Of a stretch of DNA of 23,879 nt, positions 7,277-13,352 are shown in pieces. Under the pieces are notes generated by a model. That model did not search any database. It worked only from the letters and a program-made list of their open reading frames with translations, and was not told where the DNA came from. The stretch's first letter is position 1; each line of letters opens with the position of its first letter. This stretch comes from Bacteroidales bacterium (GTDB taxonomy: Bacteria; Bacteroidota; Bacteroidia; Bacteroidales; JAGOPY01): the NCBI GenBank assembly GCA_023229505.1, contig JALNZD010000055.1:1-23879 (forward strand), written 5' to 3'. Position numbers and translations under genes: made by a program.

Positions 7277-8050
7277 CTACAGGTTTTCTATCAGGTTCTT
7301 AGAAGATTTTATTAAGTACCATAAGCTGGCAAAAAATATCGGTATGAAAATGGCTATAAAAATCAATAAGTGATCAAAACGGGGCGTTGCACTATCAATT
7401 AAAACAACCTTTGAATGCTCAATAATTAAGGTCATAGGATTTATATACAGTATAGATTGCACGTTAGGTGGTACGGCAGAAATCGGGTAAATGATCGGGC
7501 TTGCATAAAATAAGACATTGAGCAGGACTTCCCATATCTGGTTTATATCTCGTAACCTGACATACAACGGGGCAGCAAAGAATGAAAATGCCAATGAAAT
7601 ACCATAAATCAGGATGATATATAATAGAAAGAGAGACATATCTACGATGTCAGGATAAATATGATAAGCAAAAAGAAAAAGAAAAAGAATGATGAGGTTA
7701 AAGAAAAAAGCCAGTGCACTGTGAACGGTTGCTGAAATAATGATGATCCATTTTGGGATAAATATCTTTTTCAGAATGTTTGCTTTGTTTATTATACTGT
7801 TCATGCCGACAGTTGTAGTTTCTGAAAAGAAAAACCAGAGAATCAGGCCCAGAAGTAATCGTATGGAATAATTCGGGTTATCCTTAAAAAAGAGATGCGA
7901 AAAAACAAAATTCAGGACCAAAAATATACTTAACGGCTTGAGAAATATCCAAATGATCCCCAGCCATGAACCCTGATAACGCATCTTCAGATCTGTCTTA
8001 GCGAGCATCCAGATCATTTCCCAGTTATGATGGTGATTTTTATGGTTCAT
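7277..8050 (-). CDS. wzm: ABC-2 type polysaccharide export permease, Wzm-like
   Basis: A 257-aa integral membrane protein, the channel half of the Wzm/Wzt exporter. It has a short cytoplasmic N-terminus ending in LAKTDLKMRYQGSWLGIIW, the amphipathic entry helix and first segment typical of ABC-2 exporters, and about six hydrophobic spans including SIFLVLNFVFSHLFF, ALAFFFNLIILFLFLFAYHI and LLIFIAIFIPIFFASLWYL. YASPIIYPISAVPP is a conserved family motif between later spans. A longer reading from a TTG at 8074 overlaps the promoter -7 box, so I place the start at the ATG 8048-8050 (MNHKNHHHNW). It is the first gene of the polysaccharide operon. Its partner wzt follows only after the AlbA_2 gene, though the two are normally adjacent. 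Confidence 0.85.
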   Translation of the reverse strand: MNHKNHHHNWEMIWMLAKTDLKMRYQGSWLGIIWIFLKPLSIFLVLNFVFSHLFFKDNPNYSIRLLLGLILWFFFSETTTVGMNSIINKANILKKIFIPKWIIIISATVHSALAFFFNLIILFLFLFAYHIYPDIVDMSLFLLYIILIYGISLAFSFFAAPLYVRLRDINQIWEVLLNVLFYASPIIYPISAVPPNVQSILYINPMTLIIEHSKVVLIDSATPRFDHLLIFIAIFIPIFFASLWYLIKSSKNLIENL

Positions 8051-8071
8051 GAAAGGTGATATTTTCTCTTG

Positions 8072-8104
8072 CAAAACTATGAAAAGTTAAACCTAAAGCT
8101 CAAT
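8072..8104 (-). promoter_or_regulatory. Candidate promoter of the polysaccharide operon
   Basis: On the minus strand TAGTTTTG (8079 to 8072) fits the Bacteroidota -7 consensus TAnnTTTG exactly. The -33 side is poor: ATTG (8104-8101) lies 21 bases upstream, not the usual 19. Transcription would begin near 8065, about 15 bases before the wzm ATG, with no Shine-Dalgarno. Confidence 0.42.
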
Positions 8105-8215
8105 ATTTTATTTTTTTGATCACCAGGATTTCAGGTTTGATTCTCAAGTCCGATCCTAAATCCAACTACTCCAAACCCGCGAAGCCATCGGCGCGGTCAC
8201 CGGTAGGCAAAACGC

Positions 8216-8247
8216 AAAAAAATAAACCACAGATTCAAAGTCTGTGG
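8216..8247 (-). terminator. Rho-independent terminator of asnA
   Basis: Read on the minus strand, 33 bases after the asnA stop, CCACAGA and TCTGTGG form a perfect 7-bp stem with a 7-base loop (CTTTGAA), followed directly by TTTATTTTTTT. The layout fits an intrinsic terminator and separates asnA from the polysaccharide operon on the same strand. The rest of the gap (8080-8215) includes a GC-rich patch near 8178-8210 that I do not recognise. Confidence 0.85.
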
Positions 8248-8280
8248 CTATTTTCCCTAATTACAAGGAAGCTTACATTT

Positions 8281-9408
8281 CTATTCAAGTACATGAATAT
8301 TCCTCACCGAACAAATATCTTTTAATTGCTTCGGCCAGATCGTTACACTGGTTTCGCCCAGGTGTGCGGTTCTCAACAAATACATGAAGGTCCTGGACTG
8401 CCCGATCCCGCCGCCTATGCTTAGCGGGATCTCTTCATTCAGGATAGCCTTGTGATAGGGCAGTTTGAGGAAATCAAGCTGGCCTGAGATTTCAAGTTGC
8501 TGCTTCAGGGTTTCCTTGGTTACCCTGATCCCCATGGAAGTTAATTCATGCCTTCTTTTCGTAACCGGGTTCCAGACCAGGATATCCCCATTCAATCCGT
8601 GCATGAGTTTACCGTTCTTGGTGATGGTTGGTGTCACCCAGTCATCATAATCTGCAGCCCGCATTTCATGCGGATACCCATCAGCAAGTACCCAGCCGAT
8701 ACCGATGATAAAGACGGCAGGATAATCCTGAAGGATCCTGGTTTCCCGCTGTTTTCTAGGCAAATCGGGAAACATTTCAAGGATCTCTTCGGCATGCAGG
8801 AATTTAAGTTCTTCCGGGATAGCCGGGTATTTATTCGTATTCAACTCAGGGAATTTTTCCCTGGCCAGTACACTTGCTCCGTATAATACTTTCCATATTC
8901 TGCGTACCGTATCTTTCAGGAAGTCCAGGTTACGCTGGTCGGCAGTGATGACCTTTTCCCAATCCCACTGGTCGACATAAGCTGAATGGTCGTGGTCAAG
9001 GAAATAATCCTTACGTACGGCGCGCATATCGGTGTTGATCCCTTCACCTACGGCACAGCCAAACTGTTTCAATGCCATTCTTTTCCACTTTGTGGCTGCC
9101 TGAACCACCTGGGCATCAATCCTTTTTTCAAGACCGAGGCCGCATGGGAATTCAATGGGTGTGCGCGATCCGTCGCGGTCGAGGTAATCGTTCACCCCGC
9201 TCTCCTTCGATACGATCAACGGCACCTGCACCATTTGAATATTCAGTTCTTTAGCCAGGTTCTCTTCGATGTAATGTTTTATCATGTAGAGCGCTTCCAT
9301 CCGCTTCATGGGTGGCAGCAATGGCTGGTAATCATTCGGCAGGATTTTGGCTACCTCTTCATAGGTACTGATTCCCGGTCCTGCAAGATCAGCTTGTTTG
9401 TTTTGCAT
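8281..9408 (-). CDS. asnA: Aspartate--ammonia ligase (asparagine synthetase A)
   Basis: A 375-aa cytoplasmic enzyme that makes asparagine from aspartate, ammonia and ATP, with a class II aminoacyl-tRNA-synthetase-like fold. Family motifs include VPLIVSKESGVNDYL, the RTPIEFP segment, TKWKRMAL, YVDQWDWEKV (residues 144-153), AVFIIGIGWVLADG, HGLNGDILVW and the ATP-binding motif 3 GGGIGQSR (332-339). The sequence is close to Bacteroides AsnA as I remember it but about 30 residues longer at the N-terminus. The ATG at 9406-9408 has AGGA six bases upstream, so I keep this start. It is a single-gene unit: a strong terminator follows it and the gene upstream is divergent. I see no convincing promoter in 9409-9545; TATGTTTC (9468 to 9461) is one base off the -7 box and lacks a partner. 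Confidence 0.95.
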   Translation of the reverse strand: MQNKQADLAGPGISTYEEVAKILPNDYQPLLPPMKRMEALYMIKHYIEENLAKELNIQMVQVPLIVSKESGVNDYLDRDGSRTPIEFPCGLGLEKRIDAQVVQAATKWKRMALKQFGCAVGEGINTDMRAVRKDYFLDHDHSAYVDQWDWEKVITADQRNLDFLKDTVRRIWKVLYGASVLAREKFPELNTNKYPAIPEELKFLHAEEILEMFPDLPRKQRETRILQDYPAVFIIGIGWVLADGYPHEMRAADYDDWVTPTITKNGKLMHGLNGDILVWNPVTKRRHELTSMGIRVTKETLKQQLEISGQLDFLKLPYHKAILNEEIPLSIGGGIGQSRTFMYLLRTAHLGETSVTIWPKQLKDICSVRNIHVLE

Positions 9409-9547
9409 AATAATCCTTGTTAAATTTAATTAATAATGATTAGTTGTAATTATAGTAACTGAAACATATTTTATGTATGTATGATGAAATTGAGAGGCCG
9501 TAAATTTACTAAATTCTAAATATCGAATTCCTTTGGATAAAAATTTA

Positions 9548-9592
9548 GTTCGCAGTTCGCAGTTCCCAGTTCGCGGTTGGCGGTCGGCGGTT
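9548..9592. repeat. Heptanucleotide tandem array
   Basis: Six 7-bp units in strict register plus three further bases: GTTCGCA twice, then GTTCCCA, GTTCGCG, GTTGGCG and GTCGGCG. The array lies in the divergent asnA/ATPase intergenic region, just upstream of the ATPase operator region. It shares the loose pattern RTYGRCA with arrays at 11883, 12849 and (inverted) 21081. Confidence 0.85.
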
Positions 9593-9605
9593 AAGTAATG
9601 AAATT

Positions 9606-9656
9606 AAACATTTTGTATAAAACACTTTGTTTAACGCAAAATGTTTTATATCTTTG
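9606..9656 (+). promoter_or_regulatory. Promoter with interleaved inverted repeats upstream of the ATPase gene
   Basis: TTTG (9626-9629), exactly 19 bases, then TATCTTTG (9649-9656) is a perfect Bacteroidota promoter. Transcription would start near 9662, only a few bases before the ATG at 9666. Two perfect inverted repeats overlie it: AAACATTTTG (9606) with CAAAATGTTT (9637), and TATAAAACA (9616) with TGTTTTATA (9642). Their right arms overlap, so they exclude each other. The related direct motifs TTTGTATAA and TTTGTTTAA lie 14 bases apart. This looks like an operator covering the -33 to -7 region. Confidence 0.7.
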
Positions 9657-9665
9657 AGAAAAAAA

Positions 9666-10781
9666 ATGAATCCGTTTATCATCAAAGGATATGCTGGTCC
9701 CGAATTCTTTTGTGACCGGGAAGAGGAAACCGACAGACTTCTGAACGCTATCAATAATCAGCGCAATCTGACCTTGGTTTCATTACGAAAAATGGGGAAA
9801 ACCGGCTTAATTTACCACACTTTTGAAAAGTTATCCAAGGATAAATACGATAAAATCTACATTGACATCTTCGATACGGTAAATCTTACCGGGTTTATTA
9901 ACAAGTTCGCCAGTTCTCTTTTATCGCTCAAAAAGACTTTCGGAGAGAAAATGATTGAATATATTGAATCTTTTAGATATATCAGACCGGTTATCTCTAT
10001 CGATCCTCTTTCAGGACTGCCAACAGCTTCTTTTAAAATATCCTCGGAAGAAGAAGCTCAGCAAACCATTAGCGACCTTTTTAAGATTTTGGTCGAAAAA
10101 AGTCTTTCTAAATCAATTGTGCTGGCAATCGATGAATTTCAGCAGATAACCAAATATCCGGAGAAAAATGTTGAAGCATTAATAAGAGGAAATATTCAAA
10201 ACCTTCATAATGTGACAATTATTTTTTCGGGAAGCAATAAATCATTGCTGGGACAAATTTTTTCCAACCCGTCGAGGCCTTTTTATCAAAGTACTGAACT
10301 GATGTACCTTGAAGAAATTCAGCCTCCCTCCTATATCGATTTCATCAGAAATATCTTTTTAGCCCATGAAACTAAGATTGATGATGAAGCAATCGGGGAT
10401 ATTCTTTATTGGACCAGGGTCCATACCTACTATGTACAATACTGCTGTAACAAGATATTTGAACTAAAATCCGGAAATATATCGAGGGCTGAAACTCAAA
10501 AAATTTGCAATCAAATATTAAGGGATCACGAACCATTCTATTTTGAATTGAGGAATCTATTGACTCATCACCAGTGGCAATTATTAAAAGCAATTGCCAA
10601 AGAAAAAGGAGCAAAAAGTATTACTTCATCGGCATTTATCAAACAATATGATCTTACAAATGCAAGCACTATTAAGCGAGGCATTGAATCCCTACTTGAA
10701 AAGGAGCTTATATACAGAAGTAAAAACCAGTACCTTCTACAAGATGTTTTCTTTTCAAGATGGCTTGAGTTGCAAGAATGA
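9666..10781 (+). CDS. Predicted AAA-type ATPase (archaeal ATPase_2 family) with winged helix
   Basis: A 371-aa protein of the STAND/archaeal-type ATPase group. It begins with the typical KGYAGPEFFCDREEE segment, followed by Walker A in SLRKMGKTGL (K45, T46), Walker B IVLAIDEFQ (residues 151-159) and a sensor-like TIIFSGSNKSLL. FYQSTELMYLEEIQPPSYIDF fits the family lid. The C-terminal 80 residues form a winged helix (HHQWQLLKAIAKEKGA, then NASTIKRGIESLLEKELIYR). An upstream in-frame ATG at 9627 lies inside the promoter -33 box, so the ATG at 9666 is the start. Such ATPases are numerous in Bacteroidota genomes and their cellular role is mostly unknown. It stands alone behind its own promoter and its end abuts a truncated gatD, as if it had been inserted there. 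Confidence 0.82.
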   Translation: MNPFIIKGYAGPEFFCDREEETDRLLNAINNQRNLTLVSLRKMGKTGLIYHTFEKLSKDKYDKIYIDIFDTVNLTGFINKFASSLLSLKKTFGEKMIEYIESFRYIRPVISIDPLSGLPTASFKISSEEEAQQTISDLFKILVEKSLSKSIVLAIDEFQQITKYPEKNVEALIRGNIQNLHNVTIIFSGSNKSLLGQIFSNPSRPFYQSTELMYLEEIQPPSYIDFIRNIFLAHETKIDDEAIGDILYWTRVHTYYVQYCCNKIFELKSGNISRAETQKICNQILRDHEPFYFELRNLLTHHQWQLLKAIAKEKGAKSITSSAFIKQYDLTNASTIKRGIESLLEKELIYRSKNQYLLQDVFFSRWLELQE

Positions 10782-10804
10782 TCATTAAATTTAACTATCC
10801 GTAA

Positions 10805-11897
10805 TTGAATTTATCTATAACTGACGATAAGCATATTGTGGTAAAAATCCCGACGGGTTACAATATCGGGGTTGATGTGCGGACCATCACGAATATGAAG
10901 GAAACCGGCTATAAGAAGGCCGTTTACAAGATCCCTGAGAAAGAATTTCCAATCACACCCGGATTACCAAGGGTTAAGCTGCTCGGCACCGGCGGAACCA
11001 TTGCTTCGCGCCTGGATTACCGCACCGGGGCCGTCATCCCTGCCTTTTCCCCTGGAGAACTCTATGGGGCAGTTCCAGAACTGGCCGATATCTGCAACCT
11101 GGAGACTGAGAAAATATTCGCCGTATTCAGCGAGAACATGGGTCCCAAGCAATACATCGCCCTTTCCCAGGCTATCGGGAAAGAGATCGAAAAAGGGGTG
11201 GATTGCCGAAGTTATGGTATGCATGTTCGGCCCTACATCCGATGAATATGGTTTGCTGCACAAGGGAACCCGTGTAAGGAAAATGCACTCATCCTATCGT
11301 TCCACTTTCCGAACCATTGGCGATGTGCCGATGGCCATGGTAAGCCGGAAAAAGATCACCCCCATCCACAAAAGCTACAACAAGCGCCGGAGCGATCGTA
11401 TTGTGAGCATCTTCCCTTACTTCAGCGATGAAGTGACCATGCTCTATTATTATCCCGGCATGAAACCTGACGTCATGAATGCAATGATCGACGACGGTTA
11501 CCGTGGCATCATCATCGTCGGCACCGGGCTGGGTCATGTGAATAAGGAGCTTTACCCGGCACTGGTAAAGGCCAAAGAGAAAGGCGTACACGTCTTTATG
11601 ACCTTGCAAACCATCTGGGGCTTTGTGCACATGTTCGTTTACGACACCGGCCGTGATATGATGGCCAAAGGTGTGATCCCTTGCGGAAATATGCTTCCCG
11701 AGGTCGCCTGGGTCAAACTGAGCTGGATCCTCGGCCAGACCAACGACCCGGTAAAAGTCCGCCAGATGATGATGACCCCGATCAACGACGAGATCACCCT
11801 CCGCGAGCCTTACAATGGTTATTTGGTTTACCAGGGCGGTGTGCCGGAGGTGGAGGAGTTTATCAGGAGAGTGCATAAATGTGTCGGCAGTCGGTAG
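10805..11897 (+). pseudogene. gatD: Degraded gatD (archaeal-type Glu-tRNA(Gln) amidotransferase subunit D)
   Basis: GatD is the asparaginase-like subunit that releases ammonia from glutamine for GatDE, which makes Gln-tRNA in Archaea. In frame from 10805: HIVVKIPTGYNIGV, GTGGTIASRLDYRTGAV, AFSPGELYGAVPELADI and FSENMGPKQY, all close to GatD. At about 11203 similarity jumps to another frame: AEVMVCMFGPTSDEYGLLHK, GTRVRKMHSSYRSTFR, GYRGIIIVGTGLGHVNKELY, GVIPCGNMLPEVAWVKLSW, ILGQTND. Compared with archaeal GatD, about 59 residues between these parts are gone, including the catalytic HGTDT motif and the GAQRSSDRPSSDA segment, and one extra base shifts the frame. Roughly the first 40 residues are also missing, with a stop just before 10805. 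The gene cannot make an active enzyme. No gatE is in view. Confidence 0.85.
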
Positions 11898-11938
11898 TTG
11901 GCAGTTGGCAGTTGACCGCCGACCGCTGACCGCAAACT
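11883..11938. repeat. Heptanucleotide tandem array
   Basis: Eight 7-bp units in register: GTCGGCA, GTCGGTA, GTTGGCA twice, GTTGACC, GCCGACC, GCTGACC, GCAAACT. The array starts inside the last codons of the gatD remnant and runs into the gap before the HU gene, so it may have overwritten the end of gatD. Unit pattern as in the array at 9548. Confidence 0.87.
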
Positions 11939-11944
11939 TTTTTC

Positions 11945-11975
11945 TTGCTTTTCTCCTATTTTTTTCGTATCATCG
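11945..11975 (+). promoter_or_regulatory. Possible promoter of the HU gene pair
   Basis: TTGC (11945-11948), 19 bases, then TATCATCG (11968-11975). The spacing is right, but the -7 box has two mismatches to TAnnTTTG. The layout repeats that at 15551-15581, and both genes share the leader block TTAAC(C)TTTAARCCATTGA just before the start. Confidence 0.35.
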
Positions 11976-12006
11976 CTGTCTGAATCAACCTATTAACTTT
12001 AAGCCA

Positions 12007-12294
12007 TTGAATACGAAAGAATTTATCCGTTCGCTCGCTGAAAAGCTTCATATTAGCCAGAAAGAAGCAGCAAAACTGCTTCAGGACACCACCAGGGTTT
12101 TACGTGAAACCGTCTCTGAAGAGAAAAAACTTACCCTGGTTCACCTTGGAAGCTTCCAGGTGAAAAAAAGTGCAAGCCGGACAGCTTATATACCGGCTTT
12201 GAATAAAAAAGCCCTGGTACCACCACGCCGGGTTGTGCAATTTCATACGGCAGAAACATTGAAGAATAAACTTAAAAACACCCGTCTGTCATGA
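12007..12294 (+). CDS. HU family DNA-binding protein
   Basis: A 95-aa basic protein with an HU/IHF fold: an N-terminal helical pair (TKEFIRSLAEKLHISQKEAA, then LLQDTTRVLRETV) followed by the beta-arm region LVHLGSFQVKKSASRTAYIP and a short C-terminal helix. HU dimers bend and compact DNA. The family motif GxFxxxxRxxR is only partly kept, which is usual for the divergent HU-like proteins of Bacteroidota. No ATG fits; the TTG at 12007 gives the standard HU start, since the frame upstream is a run through the heptamer array. The stop overlaps the ATG of the next HU gene (ATGA), so the two are translationally coupled and may form a heterodimer. Confidence 0.82.
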   Translation: MNTKEFIRSLAEKLHISQKEAAKLLQDTTRVLRETVSEEKKLTLVHLGSFQVKKSASRTAYIPALNKKALVPPRRVVQFHTAETLKNKLKNTRLS

Positions 12295-13325
12295 ACGATA
12301 TTATATCTGCCAGGGAAATCATAGAACGGCTGGTGAAACAGTCAGGCATCACGAAAAAACTGGCCGCGGAATTCCTGCACGTAATCCCTGATATCATTGA
12401 AGAAGGTTTAAAAAAAGATGGCGAAGTCCGTGTTAAAGGATTGGGTACTTTCCGACTGAAATGGGTCAGGGAAAGGATCGGACGAAACCCCAAAACCGGT
12501 GAAAAAACGGAAATCCCTCCCCATAACCGCGTAGTATTCCTCCCGGAACGATCTTTTAAAGAATACATCAACCGCGACTACCGTCTGCTCAGTTATAAAA
12601 TCATCCCTTCTGCTGAAAAAGTAACATCGGTTGATGAAATCATCACGGAACCTGAACCCGGACATGAACCCCTTCCTCAATATACTGAGCCGGAACCTGA
12701 ACCTTTACCGCAATATCAAACTCAACCACAGCCTGAGCCGGAACCTCCAGCCGGAAAACGACGGGTCCATTGGATCGTACCGGTCGCCATTTCAGTGATT
12801 ATTATCTTAAGTTTGATCTTTTACTTCAGGAACTGTTATCATTTAGAAGACAGAAGTCAGAAGTCAGAAGTCAGCAATCAGAAGAAAGAAGTTGACAGTC
12901 GGCAGTTGACAGTTGACAGTATATCGGCAGTCAACAGCCGGCAGTCAGCAGACACCATTCAGCAATCAGAAATCGACAATCGACAATCGACAATCGACAC
13001 ACCGCTCTCCACCCTTAGCCCTCAGCTAGTCACCATCCCCGAAGGCAAGTGCCTATTCCAACTCGCCCGTGAAATCTATGGCAATCCCTATCTCTGGGTG
13101 CTTATCTACCGGGAAAACCAGTATAAAATATCTGATCCTGACATGCTGAATTCGGGTCAGGAACTGGTGATCCCGGCTCTCGAAGGCACGCAGGAACGGA
13201 TGTCAAGGAATGACTCTCTCGCAGTTTCGGAAGGTTACCGCCTGCTTTATGAATATTTCAAAGCAAAAGATGATTTTCGTAAAGATGATTTTTTCAAGGC
13301 GATGGAGCGATACAAGCCTTGGTGA
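12291..13325 (+). CDS. HU-like DNA-binding protein with transmembrane segment and LysM domain
   Basis: A 344-aa protein with an unusual arrangement. Residues 1-95 are an HU fold (GEVRVKGLGTFRLKWVRER, then NPKTGEKTEIPPHNRVVF). Residues 117-154 are a Pro/Glu/Gln-rich linker. Residues 161-179 are one transmembrane helix (WIVPVAISVIIILSLIFYF). Residues 187-236 are low-complexity, encoded by a heptanucleotide array. Residues about 247-296 are a LysM-like domain (VTIPEGKCLFQLAREIYGN, then ELVIPAL). With DNA-binding part inside and LysM outside, the protein could tie the chromosome to peptidoglycan or the envelope; this topology is inferred. Similar HU-LysM genes occur widely in Bacteroidota, usually next to another HU gene, as here. 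A 27-bp gap separates it from the yyaL-like gene. Confidence 0.83.
   Translation: MNDIISAREIIERLVKQSGITKKLAAEFLHVIPDIIEEGLKKDGEVRVKGLGTFRLKWVRERIGRNPKTGEKTEIPPHNRVVFLPERSFKEYINRDYRLLSYKIIPSAEKVTSVDEIITEPEPGHEPLPQYTEPEPEPLPQYQTQPQPEPEPPAGKRRVHWIVPVAISVIIILSLIFYFRNCYHLEDRSQKSEVSNQKKEVDSRQLTVDSISAVNSRQSADTIQQSEIDNRQSTIDTPLSTLSPQLVTIPEGKCLFQLAREIYGNPYLWVLIYRENQYKISDPDMLNSGQELVIPALEGTQERMSRNDSLAVSEGYRLLYEYFKAKDDFRKDDFFKAMERYKPW
12849..12999. repeat. Long heptanucleotide array inside the HU-LysM gene
   Basis: Two blocks of ten 7-bp units in strict register (12849-12918 and 12930-12999) separated by 11 bases. Units drift from GTCAGAA through GTTGACA and GTCGGCA to ATCGACA (last four identical). The array encodes the polar linker between the transmembrane helix and LysM, rich in Ser, Gln, Asp and Arg. 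Its pattern RTYRRMA matches the intergenic arrays at 9548 and 11883, so an intergenic-type repeat has become coding here. Confidence 0.9.
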
Positions 13326-13352
13326 TTTGGCTTTTTGTATATTTATCCCGCT

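Noticed and set aside
8051..8074. TTG start for the wzm-like permease at 8074
   Set aside because: It overlaps the predicted -7 box; the ATG at 8050 gives a normal N-terminus.
8116..8280. Short plus-strand open frame between wzm and asnA
   Set aside because: It runs through the asnA terminator, has no family likeness and no plausible start signal.
9627..9665. Longer start for the ATPase gene at 9627
   Set aside because: It lies inside the perfect promoter (-33 box 9626-9629), so it would not be transcribed. The conserved family start matches the ATG at 9666.
11195..11210. The gatD frame change as a simple sequencing error
   Set aside because: About 59 residues including the catalytic segment are missing together with the frame, and the N-terminus is also gone. 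A single-base error cannot explain this.
11289..11876. 195-codon minus-strand open frame over the gatD remnant
   Set aside because: It is antisense to clear GatD protein similarity, is rich in His and Asp, and has no recognisable domain. It is a shadow of GC-rich coding sequence.
13331..13352. Promoter TATATTTA before the yyaL-like gene
   Set aside because: The -7 match is imperfect and no -33 box lies 19 bases upstream. Readthrough from the HU pair is simpler.
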